DNA from: Bombyx mori
Lineage: Eukaryota > Arthropoda > Insecta > Lepidoptera > Bombycidae
Direction of reading: 5' to 3'
NCBI RefSeq assembly: GCF_030269925.1
Contig: NC_085127.1
Span: forward strand, 2,301,501-2,365,500
DNA length: 64,000 nt
Part shown: positions 44,630-54,312 of the stretch, piece after piece
Layout of the letters: every line of letters begins with the position of its first letter
Numbering within the stretch: the first letter of the stretch is position 1
The notes under the pieces: model-generated
Databases searched by the model: none
Told to the model about the DNA's origin: nothing
Seen by the model: only the letters and a program-made list of their open reading frames with translations
Position numbers and translations under genes: made by a program

Positions 44630-46474
44630 TTATGTGAGGGTGAAGGCCTCCTCCAGACTTTTCCATTTGTCTTTATTTTTGGCAATTGTCTTCCAGTTTT
44701 TACCAGCGATTTTTATTATATCGTTGTCCCAACGCGTTACCGGTCTTCCTTTCCTTCTAATACCTGCAGGCCCCCGCCATAGCGTGAGTCTACAGGTCCA
44801 GCGGTCGTCACTCATCCTGGCTACATGGCCTGCCCAGCGCCACTTTAACTTTTGTGAGAAATCTAGTGCATCTATAACTTTAGTCTTTTCCCGTATGACA
44901 TTATGTGGGATTTTTTGTATTTTTCTCACATTCGTAATGCTTCTCTCCATACTTCGTTGACAAGACCTGATTTTGTTCTTTACGCGTAGCGTATATTTCC
45001 ACGTTTGGCAGCCGTAGGTAATAGAGGGGAGCAGGCACGTGTCCATTAGTTTCTTTTTTAAGTTAATAGGCATCGTTCCCTTTAGTATGTCTTTTAGACT
45101 CCAGAATTTTTTCCATGCGCCTGAAATCCTTCGTTCAACCTCTAATTCATTGTTTTGTTTTCCAAAGGAAATTTGTTTGCCTAAGTATATGTAGCTATCT
45201 ACGTATTCTAATGGTTTTTCGTCGAGATATATGGGATGTTTTATACTGTTCGACATAATTTTTGTTTTATCTAAATTCATTTCCAAACCCACTTCATAGC
45301 TCATAGTTTTTAGCGAGTGTATCATTGATTCCATCTCTTTAGCACTTTCAGATAATAGAATAATATCGTCCGCAAATCTTAGATGGTTGATGAAATTGCC
45401 GTTAATATTCAGCCCTTTTCTTTCCCAATTTAGTTTGCTGAAGACTATCTCCAGTACCGCTATGAAAATTTTCGGAGATAGTGGGTCGCCTTGCCTCACA
45501 CCTCGCCTTATGGGTATCGGTGGTCCTGTCGTCTCAAGTTTGACTCTACTTGTGCAGTTGTTATACAAATACTTTATTATTTCTATATATTTGTGTTCAA
45601 CGCGTTGTGAGATTAGGGCGGTCCATATAGAAGAGTGTCGGATTGTGTCGAAGGCTTTCCGATAATCGATAAACACAACATAGAGTGGTTTCTGATATTC
45701 ATTATATTTTTCGACAATTTGTTCAATTGCGTGGATATGGTCTATTGTAGAATATCCACGTCTGAAACCAGCTTGCTCTGTTGGTTGGTGTTCCTCTATT
45801 CTCTTACTAATCCTCTTTTCGATTATTGATGAAAAAAGTTTGTAGAGTGTGGGTAGCAGACTGATAGGACGATAATTGCCTATATCAGTGGGATCACCCT
45901 TTTTGTAGAGTAGAATCATGTTCGACTCTGACCATTGAAAAGGTGTGGTGCCTGAATCTAATATAGAGTTAAAGAGCTGTGTCAGAGGATGTGCAAGATA
46001 TTTAGAGCCTATTTTTATTGCCTCGTTAGTGATTCCATCGGGCCCTGGACATTTTTCAGCTTTAAGTTTTTTTATTCCTTCTATAACTTCTAAATCATCT
46101 ATCTTTTTTATCTGTGAGACGTCTTCCGCTGGTAATTGTATGCTGGTGCTGACAGATATATTTGTAAAGTTTTGGACTTGACAATCATACAGTTTTTTGT
46201 AGAAATTGGTTGCGGTTTTCATAATATCAGTCCTATTATGTGATAGTTTATCTGACTCTTTTAGTTGTTTAGTCCAAGGCTTGTAGGTAATTAGCTCCTT
46301 GTACGCCTTTTTAATGCTCCCAGTAGTACTTATATGTTTTTCAAATGTTTTTGATCGATGGAGCATGTAGTCTCTCCTTATGTTCTTACTTATGAGTTTA
46401 TATAAAGCTTTTAGTTCATTTTTCAATGCTCTTGTTTTTGGTTTGGTTACATGTAGTTGCTGTCTCCGATCCAT
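44630..46474 (-). CDS. Reverse transcriptase frame of RTE-type LINE
   Basis: A 614-codon frame. RT blocks in order: 'KCPGPDGITNEAIK' (141-154), 'YRPISLLPTLYKLF' (201-214), 'AGFRRGYST' (235-243), 'FIDYRKAFD' (268-276, catalytic Asp), 'GVRQGDPLSP' (325-334) and 'FADD' (367-370). The C-terminal end has 'KWRWAGHVARMSDDRWT' and 'GRPVTRWDNDI', typical of the RTE/Proto2 group in moths. All catalytic residues seen are present. The frame is normally continuous with the endonuclease; here a one-base difference near an A-run at about 46,520-46,530 separates them. Moth databases often call such proteins craniofacial-development-protein-2-like, but this is a LINE, not a host gene. Confidence 0.92.
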   Translation of the reverse strand: MDRRQQLHVTKPKTRALKNELKALYKLISKNIRRDYMLHRSKTFEKHISTTGSIKKAYKELITYKPWTKQLKESDKLSHNRTDIMKTATNFYKKLYDCQVQNFTNISVSTSIQLPAEDVSQIKKIDDLEVIEGIKKLKAEKCPGPDGITNEAIKIGSKYLAHPLTQLFNSILDSGTTPFQWSESNMILLYKKGDPTDIGNYRPISLLPTLYKLFSSIIEKRISKRIEEHQPTEQAGFRRGYSTIDHIHAIEQIVEKYNEYQKPLYVVFIDYRKAFDTIRHSSIWTALISQRVEHKYIEIIKYLYNNCTSRVKLETTGPPIPIRRGVRQGDPLSPKIFIAVLEIVFSKLNWERKGLNINGNFINHLRFADDIILLSESAKEMESMIHSLKTMSYEVGLEMNLDKTKIMSNSIKHPIYLDEKPLEYVDSYIYLGKQISFGKQNNELEVERRISGAWKKFWSLKDILKGTMPINLKKKLMDTCLLPSITYGCQTWKYTLRVKNKIRSCQRSMERSITNVRKIQKIPHNVIREKTKVIDALDFSQKLKWRWAGHVARMSDDRWTCRLTLWRGPAGIRRKGRPVTRWDNDIIKIAGKNWKTIAKNKDKWKSLEEAFTLT

Positions 46475-46508
46475 GAGTTTCCTAGTATAGGCTGATATTA
46501 CACTAGGT

Positions 46509-47441
46509 TTAGTAGTGTGTTTTTGGGGTGTTTTGTGCGCTACGTAGACTTTTTTCTATGCCTCGAATTATATTATCGTAGTTTTCTTGTATAGTAGCAT
46601 CCTCTTTATTTTGCAGTTGCTCTTCTTGCTTTTCTAAACATAGTTTGTATGATGATATTTCCATCTCGGTTTTCAATGTTTTTCCTAAACAGTTTGTGTA
46701 TTTTGCACGGCTTTTCGTAATTTTTTTTTGTATAAAAGTTGCCCTTACAAGTCTATGGTCGGTGGGAAAGTTCACATTTAAGACTTGCACATTTAGAACA
46801 TTTTTATCCAGATTTGTTAATATGTAATCGATTTCATTCTTTGTATTTCCATCTGGAGATCTCCAGGTCCATCTTAGATTTTTTGGTTTTTTGAAGAAGG
46901 TGTTTGTAATGCTCAGTTTATTTTCGTATGCAAAATCAATCAGGCGCTCACCTCTATTATTTCTCACCCCATATCCATGATTTTTCATTATCAGGCTCTT
47001 TTCTGGTCTAGGATTCCCAATTTTAGAGTTAAAGTCACCCATAACTATTATGTTCTTACCTGTCTTTCTTAAAGTTTCATTGATAGTATCATAGAACCGT
47101 TCCACCTCGTCTTCATTCGAAGCCTCTGTGGGTGCATAGACTTGTAGTATATTTAGTTGATATCCATTTATGTTTAGTTTTAGAAGAGCTACTCGCTCTG
47201 ATATTCCATTAAAACTGACGATGTTTCTTTTGAGATATTTCTTTACAATAAAGCCAACACCATATAATCCTCGTGTTTCCCCCTTATAACAAAATATGAA
47301 ATCGTCGTACTCCCTGACCGATGTTCCGACACGTCGGACCTCAGAGAGACCGACTACGTCATATGTTGTGTTTTTCAAAGAGTCAATCAGTTCTATTAAT
47401 CGGTGATTTGTTGATAAGGTTCTCACATTATATGTTGCCAC
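46509..47441 (-). CDS. AP-type endonuclease frame of RTE-type LINE
   Basis: 'TYNVRTL' (3-9), 'GLSEVRR' with the catalytic Glu at 34, 'GVGFIVKK', 'QVYAPT', 'GDFN' (135-138), 'RWTWRSPDG...EIDYIL' (190-208) and 'TDHRLV' (227-232). All metal-binding and catalytic positions known for exonuclease III-like LINE endonucleases are visible. The frame is open upstream of the listed start ('DQNPPEYLTRTKHTKNDLFQ') as far as a TAA at 47,565-47,567. Its end at 46,509 is caused by the frameshift before RT. Confidence 0.92.
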   Translation of the reverse strand: MATYNVRTLSTNHRLIELIDSLKNTTYDVVGLSEVRRVGTSVREYDDFIFCYKGETRGLYGVGFIVKKYLKRNIVSFNGISERVALLKLNINGYQLNILQVYAPTEASNEDEVERFYDTINETLRKTGKNIIVMGDFNSKIGNPRPEKSLIMKNHGYGVRNNRGERLIDFAYENKLSITNTFFKKPKNLRWTWRSPDGNTKNEIDYILTNLDKNVLNVQVLNVNFPTDHRLVRATFIQKKITKSRAKYTNCLGKTLKTEMEISSYKLCLEKQEEQLQNKEDATIQENYDNIIRGIEKSLRSAQNTPKTHY

Positions 47442-47564
47442 TTGGAATAAATCGTTTTTAGTGTGTTTTGTCCTGGTAAGGTATTCTGGAGGGTTTTGGT
47501 CGATCTCTCCCGAGGTGACCGGCCGTGGTGGGAGATGAGGTGTCGGAGGGGCCTTTTTTAATTG

Positions 47565-47996
47565 TTATTCTTTGTTGTTGTTAATTTGTGTTCCATTTTT
47601 TTGTTTGTTTTCAGGCTGATCGTGAAAGGTTTCAGTGGGAATATAGTTGAACTTTGGTTTTTGTATGATAAAATCCTTCATGTTTGATGTCTTGTTCTTT
47701 TTGTACGTTTGTTTTTGATCTTTATTTACTATTTGGTTGTTTGCATATAACTCTGGTGATTCAGATAAGTTTCTTTTATTATTGTGACTGCGAGGATGGT
47801 GTTGTTCTTTATCCTTTAATATGATCCGTTTGTCATAACTAAGATAGGCCTTATTTCCTAATTGTTTCTCTTTTCTCAGTTGATCAAGGAGCTCTTTACG
47901 CTTATTTAGGATATCTAATGGGTAGTCCTCTTTCAAGTAATATGTCGTGTTTTCCAGTAGTTTTTTATTTTTCAGGATATTTATTTTTAATCCCAC
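47565..47996 (-). CDS. N-terminal part of RTE-type LINE ORF
   Basis: 143 codons, Lys/Asn-rich, with 'RKELLDQLRKEKQLGNKAYL' and 'YDKRI', the kind of charged segment that precedes the endonuclease in RTE-type ORFs. It is in the same frame as the endonuclease and separated from it by only one TAA. Either a nonsense change or a readthrough/reinitiation arrangement. The first in-frame candidate start is GTG (47,994-47,996); the true ATG is not seen. Confidence 0.7.
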   Translation of the reverse strand: MGLKINILKNKKLLENTTYYLKEDYPLDILNKRKELLDQLRKEKQLGNKAYLSYDKRIILKDKEQHHPRSHNNKRNLSESPELYANNQIVNKDQKQTYKKNKTSNMKDFIIQKPKFNYIPTETFHDQPENKQKNGTQINNNKE

Positions 47997-48052
47997 TGTG
48001 CTGAAATTTTATCCTTCTTTTTATCCTTTGGTCTAATTTTATCCTTCTTTTT

Positions 48053-48176
48053 TACCCGCGCGGACTCACAAGAGGTCCTACCACCAGTTTTTATTTAAAG
48101 ATCTCATTAGTATTTCGTAATTTATGAAATCGATGCTAAGACGCGTATTTACATAACTGAGAAAGGGCTTATATAA
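48053..48176. repeat. 124-bp direct repeat, right copy (target-site duplication)
   Basis: Perfect duplicate of 44,293-44,416. Beyond it the two flanks differ at once ('cgaattattaaa' here, 'ataaataataaa' at the left). Confidence 0.95.
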
Positions 48177-48374
48177 CGAATTATTAAAAATTCTCGTTTA
48201 AGTCGATTACAATCATTTGGAAATTTACGACGAAGCGAGGACTTCATTGAATTATCATGACGAGGATTTTCTTTGTAATGGTAAGTCTACATTGATTAAA
48301 ATTTTCATACAATTGACGACAGTCACAGCGAAGCGATACCAAGTTTCCCTAACCTTATCTATATTTCTGCCCAG

Positions 48375-48520
48375 AGACGTCTACTGCTCGACTTAGGCCT
48401 CCCCAAGTCTCGCCACGACGACCGGTCGTGTCAAGCTTACATTCAACGGATTCCCGCGACCTTCAAACATTCATAGGCCCACGTTGTCGAAGGCCTACCA
48501 AAGCTACATCTTCCCACACC
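48375..48520 (+). repeat. Moth interspersed repeat ('gacgtctactgctcgactta' type)
   Basis: 'agtctcgccacgacgaccgg', 'cccgcgaccttcaaacattc' and 'gaaggcctaccaaagctac' follow a phrase order common in moth RTE-related repeats. Non-coding remnant. Confidence 0.55.
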
Positions 48521-48524
48521 CATC

Positions 48525-49140
48525 TGTTCTACTAATCACATCAATGATAATAATTACTTCAATGACGTCATTCGCGATTGAGACTAGCGTAATTAAAACA
48601 AGGAGTCCTCGGAAGCGTTTCCTTCCGATAAAGCATCCAGTATCATTCCGGAAATCATTAAGAAATATCTTTTCCTTTAAGGCATTAGCTTCAGTGAAAG
48701 ATACTCGAACGATTCGTTAATTAGCTCCGCCGTGAAATTAACAGGCTAATTTCGGTAATACAGATAAGTGCGGAAAGATAAAACTTTTAATTTGTTATTG
48801 TGTTAAAATCGAACGGTTGTCTTAGTCGTTTGAGATATTGCCGTTGTCTCAAGGTGGGTGCCGACGTTCGAGCTGAGATTGACTCTAGATGCATCGTAAA
48901 TTTGCTACCGTTTGGAGGAGTAACAAATAAAATTTATGAAAATAAATAAATACGAAGCGGGATTAATCTTAGATGAAAAAAATATACAATTTTAGCACAT
49001 ATTTTGTTTAAATACTACACATAGAATAGGAATATGTTCTAGCTCCAAGCTTACCTGACTTACCTGACGTGGACTTTTCTCGGGAACTGTGAGACGACGA
49101 ATAGGATAATCAGGATAGAAATTAGTGAGAAGGTAAACTG
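48525..49140. other. Stretch without recognised feature
   Basis: A short 'ctcaaggtgggtgccgac' at 48,848 recalls Bm1 but is too short to call. Confidence 0.4.
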
Positions 49141-49154
49141 ACGTGATAATACTA

Positions 49155-49272
49155 TTATAACGGTAGGCAGCGGCTTGGCTCTGCCCCTGGCATTGCTGAG
49201 GTCCACGGGCGACGGTAACCACTCACCACCAGGAGGACCGTGTGCTCGTCTGCCTACAGGAGCAATAAAAAA
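49155..49272 (+). mobile_element. LINE 3' tail (family sharing Bm1's end)
   Basis: 'aacggtaggcagcggcttgg', 'ggcgacggtaaccactcacc', 'gtctgcctacaggagcaata' and an A-run. Close to the tail copies at 11.5 and 16.7 kb. Confidence 0.8.
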
Positions 49273-49454
49273 ACCTCGGATATGTAACCCGGTAATGGCT
49301 GTGGTAGCTCAAGTAGCAGGTCGTATGTACTGCTGATAGCAGAATGCTTTTTTTAATTCTTAGCCGTGTCTACCTGAAGTGGTCTACCGGAACGCCAAGA
49401 CATCAACAAAGCAAATGGCACTTTGAATCATGAATTCAAAAACTTATTAGTATA

Positions 49455-49555
49455 ACGAACGGCTGTCACAGTCTTCAAACTGGAAAGCATGAATTCTTCG
49501 CGGCTGAAGTAGGCAGAGTGGTGGTGCCTACCCGTGCTAGCTTACAAAACTCTCT
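49455..49555 (-). mobile_element. Bm1 SINE fragment, diverged, with (CTA)n
   Basis: 'aacggctgtcacagtcttca' and 'ggtggtgcctacccgtgcta' match the Bm1 5' half in reverse; a (CTA)n microsatellite (49,553-49,574) follows. Confidence 0.6.
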
Positions 49556-49867
49556 ACTACTACTACTACTACTATCTTACGATCTTTGAAAGAAAATTAA
49601 ATTTCGAATAGAATTAATTGGAAATTTGTATCTTCAATTTCAACAAGCAAAAGTATTTGAAACGGCCAGCACACATTTAACAAATTGGATAAACTTCATC
49701 ATTTATGTATTACAGGCTTTAGTTTAATTTTTAAAGCCTCAATACATCAAATTAAGTATTGAAATTGTGACGCTGAATGGACTTCAACTTTTTTGATCGT
49801 AATTCAATAAAGGATTCAGAGTAAAAGAACAATAAGAAAATTTACTTTTGTTACATTCGTAAGTTTT

Positions 49868-50233
49868 GGAACGAAGTTCTTTATGGGACGATGCGGAGGG
49901 GTACCCTAACCGGGAAAAAACGTCCGTAACGTAAGATTTTTATTAGTAATGCACACAGTGTACGACTTAACTTTGTAATAACGTACAAAAAATAACATAT
50001 TTTTTATCATTCATTGACCACGATCTCAGAGCGTTCGTTTGCGCAATACACTAACTATTATGCAAACAACCGTGAATGAAGTGTACCACAATAAGTTCGC
50101 ACGTTACCGAATGACTTTGGGTTGTTGCGAAACCCCCAGTTTTATTTTCTTTATACCTCGAATAGAATTTAAAATTAATATTTTTATAATAAGGAACTTC
50201 GTTCCTATCCGGTGTCCCACGACACCGCACATC
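49868..50233 (-). mobile_element. Hairpin-ended repeat, family A, copy A4 (short type)
   Basis: Full copy in reverse: GGAACGAAGTTCT at its 3' end (49,868-49,880 on +), and GGAACTTCGTTCC (50,193-50,205) plus 'ggtgtcccacgacaccgcac' at its 5' end. It is about 366 bp and very similar to A5. A7 precedes its 5' end and A4 follows its 3' end on its own strand. ORFs across it are chance. Confidence 0.75.
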
Positions 50234-50653
50234 TTTTTTTGTCTCAATTCAATTCCCGCCGTCAAAAGCATTCTAAATGTATCAAATTGGTTTAACCCGT
50301 AACACCGACGTTCCATGACATCACGGAACGATAGCGGTTTCATAAAAAGCTCAATAAAGGCAAGCACGAAAGAGTATGATTTTATTTTCTTAAAAATAAA
50401 GCCAGCCATAAACCGGGCGACACGTAGCCGGACGACCGTACTTTTCCACTTTGCGGTATTACGTGACCTACGACAAAGTGAATACATGATACGGCTGCCC
50501 TTCGTAATGTGTATAGCTGTTGAAAGGCATTTCGTATTTTGAAATTTCAAATTCGAAACGATTTTTATTAAGATTTTGCACAGATTATATTATACACTTT
50601 GATTGGTAATAATACTGCTTCAATATATTAATCATTAGATTTATTGTTTTTTT

Positions 50654-51148
50654 AAAGTGAAACTTCTTTAGAATCGTTGTGATTTCAAACTCGATGAAAC
50701 GAAATGAAACGAAACGAAAAAATAAGTGTGCCGTGATTGGCTTCTCGAAGCGGCTCCGAGCGGTGCCGACAAATCACGAAGCGCTCCACACGGTCTCGCG
50801 TCCCCGACCAGTTCAGTGTGTTTTTGACGTCCGTGCACGCTGTCGTGGCTCTCGGAGCGCCCTGAGATATTTATATTTCTATATAGTTTGTTATCAACAT
50901 ATGTCGCTGCACGTAAATTCAACAATTCCTGAATCGCGGTGACGAGATGTTACACAGTTGATAGACGTTCTCGTATTTCACTTGGTAAATCATACTTAGC
51001 TGGCGTAATACCGTGACCATGCAGGCGGTATTCCCAGGGCGAGGCTGCTTCATTGCACTGCGGAGTGGTTGACCCTTGCGAATATTGCGATTATTTTTAT
51101 TTTTCTAAGTTTCACTTCTACCGTGTGTGACTTGCACACACACACACA
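50654..51148 (-). mobile_element. Hairpin-ended repeat, family B, copy B3
   Basis: It starts AAAGTGAAACTTC followed by 'tttagaatcgttgtgatttc' (the reverse of B1's right end). It ends 'agtttcacttctaccgtgtg' and 'acttgcacacacac' (the reverse of B1's left end). The interior differs from B1 and contains a GC-rich patch at 50,740-50,860. Confidence 0.55.
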
Positions 51149-51155
51149 TTTTATT

Positions 51156-51344
51156 TATTTATTGGTTATATGGGTGGACGAGCTCACGGTCTACCTGATG
51201 TTAAGTGGTTACCGGAGCCCATAGACATCTATAACGTAAATGCCACCATCCACCTTGAGATATGGGTTCTAAGGTCTCAGTATAGTTCAACGGCAATAGC
51301 CAGGGTGGTGGTACGTGCGGACTCACAAGAGGTCCTACCACCTG
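51156..51344 (-). mobile_element. Bm1 SINE, headless, internally deleted
   Basis: A reverse copy ending 'gtcctaccacctgt'. The 'cgcattactgcttcacggca' block is missing. Confidence 0.87.
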
Positions 51345-52345
51345 TTTACGAGTATTACGAGTGCTTAGGAGGAATTTGTTCATTATTAGAGCCTGCTTTT
51401 AAAGGGATAAGCAGTGGCAATGCAATTTAAAAACCATATAAAAACTTAGCGTAACATGAAATATCTTAAGAATACAATTCTTTGTACTCATCTGTATATC
51501 ATTTGTGTATCTGTGTAATACTTGTGATTTTCGCGTCACATTAAAATGTAATGGGTGGAATAATCATTATGCAATATAATTTAGACTGTAGTGAACAGCT
51601 TAAGGAAAAATCTTCTAATGAGCAGGTGCCAATACCGATACCAATATTGTTGCTCGGAACCTCTGTATATGCAAACTTGTTTTAATCTTGTTTTTGCGTT
51701 ATACGCATTTTTGATGATCATATTAAAATTTATACGTTTTCGTATCAGGCCTAAGTTATACTTATAAAAGCTTTTTTAAGGACCTTAAAAAAACTTTTTG
51801 AGGCCTCGGGAGACCAGAAGGCCGGTACGTATTTTGCACTAAGAATTAGCATTGCTATCCAGCGTGGAAATGCTACCAGCCTTCTGGGAACTCTGCCAAC
51901 CGGCGGTGAGCTAACGCAGATTTTTTATTTATAAGTAGCTTTACCTAAATAATAATTATTTTTATTCAATTATTCATAATTTTAAAACGTATCTATATTA
52001 AATTTAAGATTTATATCGCACTGTTTAGTTATACTACAGTAGCCGGCGATAAATATTACACATCGGTTTTTGGAAACACACAATCGACTAATTTCGGCTT
52101 CGCAGAGCGCTATCTCTGCTGCATGAAACACTAATAGTACGGTATCTACGAGTATTAGTACTGCAGACAATAACAATTGAACAATGACTCACAAATGTCA
52201 CATAGATAGTGCGCGACAGAGATAACGCTCTACAAAGTTGGAATTAGCCAAGTATCTCTTTCTGGTGGTCGATGAGCATTATCTATCGCCGGGTACTTCG
52301 ATTTGGGGCCTTTATTCGAAATATATTTTTTTGAAATTTATTCAT
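51345..52345. other. Stretch without recognised feature
   Basis: No supported gene or repeat. A phrase near 51,650 ('gttgctcggaacctctgtat') resembles one near 16,895 and may be a very old repeat. Confidence 0.4.
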
Positions 52346-52348
52346 TTT

Positions 52349-52580
52349 ACTGGTGGTAGGATCACTTGTGAGTCCGCGCGGGTAGGTACCACCGCCCTGC
52401 CTATTTCTGTCGCGAAGCAGTAATGCGTTTCGGTTTGAAGGGTGGTGCAGCCGTTGTAACTATACTGAGATCTTAGAGCTTATCTCAAGGTAGGTGGCGC
52501 ATTTACGACGTAGATGTCTATGGGCCACTAAACACCAGGTGGCTGTGAGCTCGTCCACCCATTTAAACAATAAAAAAAAA
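52349..52580 (+). mobile_element. Bm1 SINE, headless
   Basis: 'actggtggtaggatcactt' to 'aaacaataaaaaaaaa'. It lost about 15 bases of 'ctccagtaaccactta'. Confidence 0.92.
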
Positions 52581-53142
52581 CAAGTATTCAGTAACAATCT
52601 TTAATCAGTCTTAAGTACCAGGCGCACATAAATGTGAGGAAGTAGACGTTGTATGTTGTTAATTCCCAGGAGGCACCTGTTGAGTATTCTTTCAGGGCAT
52701 CTCGTTAAATACTTGATGACAAGCTACAAAGTGCGGTTCCGTAACTGAGTTAATGTTAAGTGCAGTTGTAGAAGAAAGACCGCGTCTTTACTGTGCTTCC
52801 TTGACGCCGTCAAAGAGATTGATTTCTTTAATTCAACTCCTATACTATGTTATATTCATTGCGTCTCAAAGATTAGTGTACAAAGGGGCACAGTAATTTA
52901 ATTAATTAACTTAAGTTGGACTGTACTAGACTGGACTGAAGTGGACTGGACTGTGTCTTTTATTCGCTGATTTTACTAACAAACAAAATGGAATTAAATT
53001 GTGAATGGTACAAGTATAAATGAATATAATTTAGTGTTCGGTTCGATTAGTTTTCGCGAGCCACGGACACAACTAAAATTTTAACGGTTTAATTTCGCGA
53101 TTTATCTCTTCCTAAGCACTAATACTTCTATTAGACGCCTGC

Positions 53143-53420
53143 AGCTCTAACAGTAGGAGTAGACATAGGGACCCTGGTAACCGTATTAGTGGAACAACAT
53201 CAGAAGAGTTGAATGTGAAATCTAACCCATGACATCAGTCCGTAGCGATTCCGATTTAGTGGTAGATGCATTCGGGAAGCAGCTACCTTCAAGCTGTAAG
53301 GTCTCCTTCGGAGGCGTTCGGGTAGCTGTTATCAAAAACCACGTCTCTCAGCTGAGTGGGTGCTGGTCCACCTGTCCTAATGAAACTGGAAAGGCTCTCG
53401 GGCCACTAGTATTCCCTCCC
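53143..53420 (+). mobile_element. BMC1-related LINE 3' end, second subfamily
   Basis: 'ggaccctggtaaccgtatta', 'ccttcggaggcgttcgggta' and 'cctaatgaaactggaaaggc' match the 17.9-18.3 kb copy with many changes. Confidence 0.6.
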
Positions 53421-53533
53421 TCCCAAGAAATGAATTTGTTACACAAGATTCCTCCTACTGTTTTTTCAGCGTACGCCGTACGTTTTGCTATTGTGATGTC
53501 AAAGGTCACGAAAAGCTATCATAGTATTATATA

Positions 53534-53620
53534 CTAGCTGTAGCCGTCCGCTTCGCTGGGCATTTAAAATTAACATTATTATTTCTCACTCCCACAAAGA
53601 TTCTCATCATTAACGCCTCC
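53534..53620 (+). repeat. Interspersed repeat start ('ctagctgtagccgtccgctt')
   Basis: Shares its start with the 1,861 repeat ('cgcttcgctgggcatttaaa'), then diverges. Confidence 0.45.
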
Positions 53621-53624
53621 GCAA

Positions 53625-54255
53625 CTAGTGAAGGAAGTCCAACATTAGAGAGAAAACTAGAGAGGTGCGATCAAAGCTGATGCACACAGCTTACCCTAAA
53701 GGCGTTCCCATATCTGATTGAAACTGGATAATATATCTTGTTATTAGCTAGTAAATGATTCATAGCACACGAGATTAAAACGTTTCTGAGTTCTAAGTGA
53801 GTCTTGTTTTAATCAAAATCAAACTCAAAAAGCTTCGCATGGGAGTCTTTCAGAAGTACATTTATGCAAATCAAGTAAACACTGCCTAAATACAATGTTA
53901 TGATTAGAATCATGTAAGAGCGCCTATGAGGCCTAAAAGTTGGGAGTACGTGAGTTCAGTTTGAACGCGTATCATATAGGCTCAAGTGTCTCGTTGCGTT
54001 GTAAGATAGCGGACACCATGTTACACCGTAGCGAATTTAAAATGTCCTCTTTGAACGTGAGATTCTGAAAAGTATTTTAGCAGCTATTAAGAACAGATTG
54101 AGAGCCGAAGTCTAGCATCTACCAGTAAAAAAGTCTCACTTGAAAAAGTCTGTCGTGTGGGATCGTGTCGAATATGGGTGATTCTGCTTCCTCAAAGGTA
54201 TTGTTACCAAAGACTTTATCTATCGTGTATAGTCACATGTATGCGTCTGAATATT
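53625..54255. other. Stretch without recognised feature
   Basis: No gene or repeat recognised. Confidence 0.4.
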
Positions 54256-54312
54256 TTGGAAGGCCCATTTTTCACGAAATTTAATTAAATTTAATTAATA
54301 AAAAAAATTATC

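Larger units (their letters stand above)
44417..48052 (-). mobile_element. RTE-type LINE, nearly complete, about 3.6 kb
   Basis: A minus-strand element bounded on both sides by the 124-bp repeat. It has a small N-terminal ORF, an endonuclease frame and an RT frame, a short 3' UTR, and a 3' end of AT-rich simple sequence ('ttttattttttattattta' on its strand) after an AATAAA. Its 5' end carries two copies of 'gaaggataaaatt' 28 bases apart. No ATG is seen at the ORF start, so the copy may be slightly 5'-truncated. Confidence 0.92.

Noticed and set aside
44630..47441. Reading the frames as a host craniofacial-development-like gene
   Set aside because: Endonuclease and RT catalytic motifs, flanking direct repeats and the absence of introns make it an RTE-type LINE.
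50104..50550. 148-codon minus-strand ORF
   Set aside because: Its first part runs through unique DNA and its last part is repeat A4; no motif.
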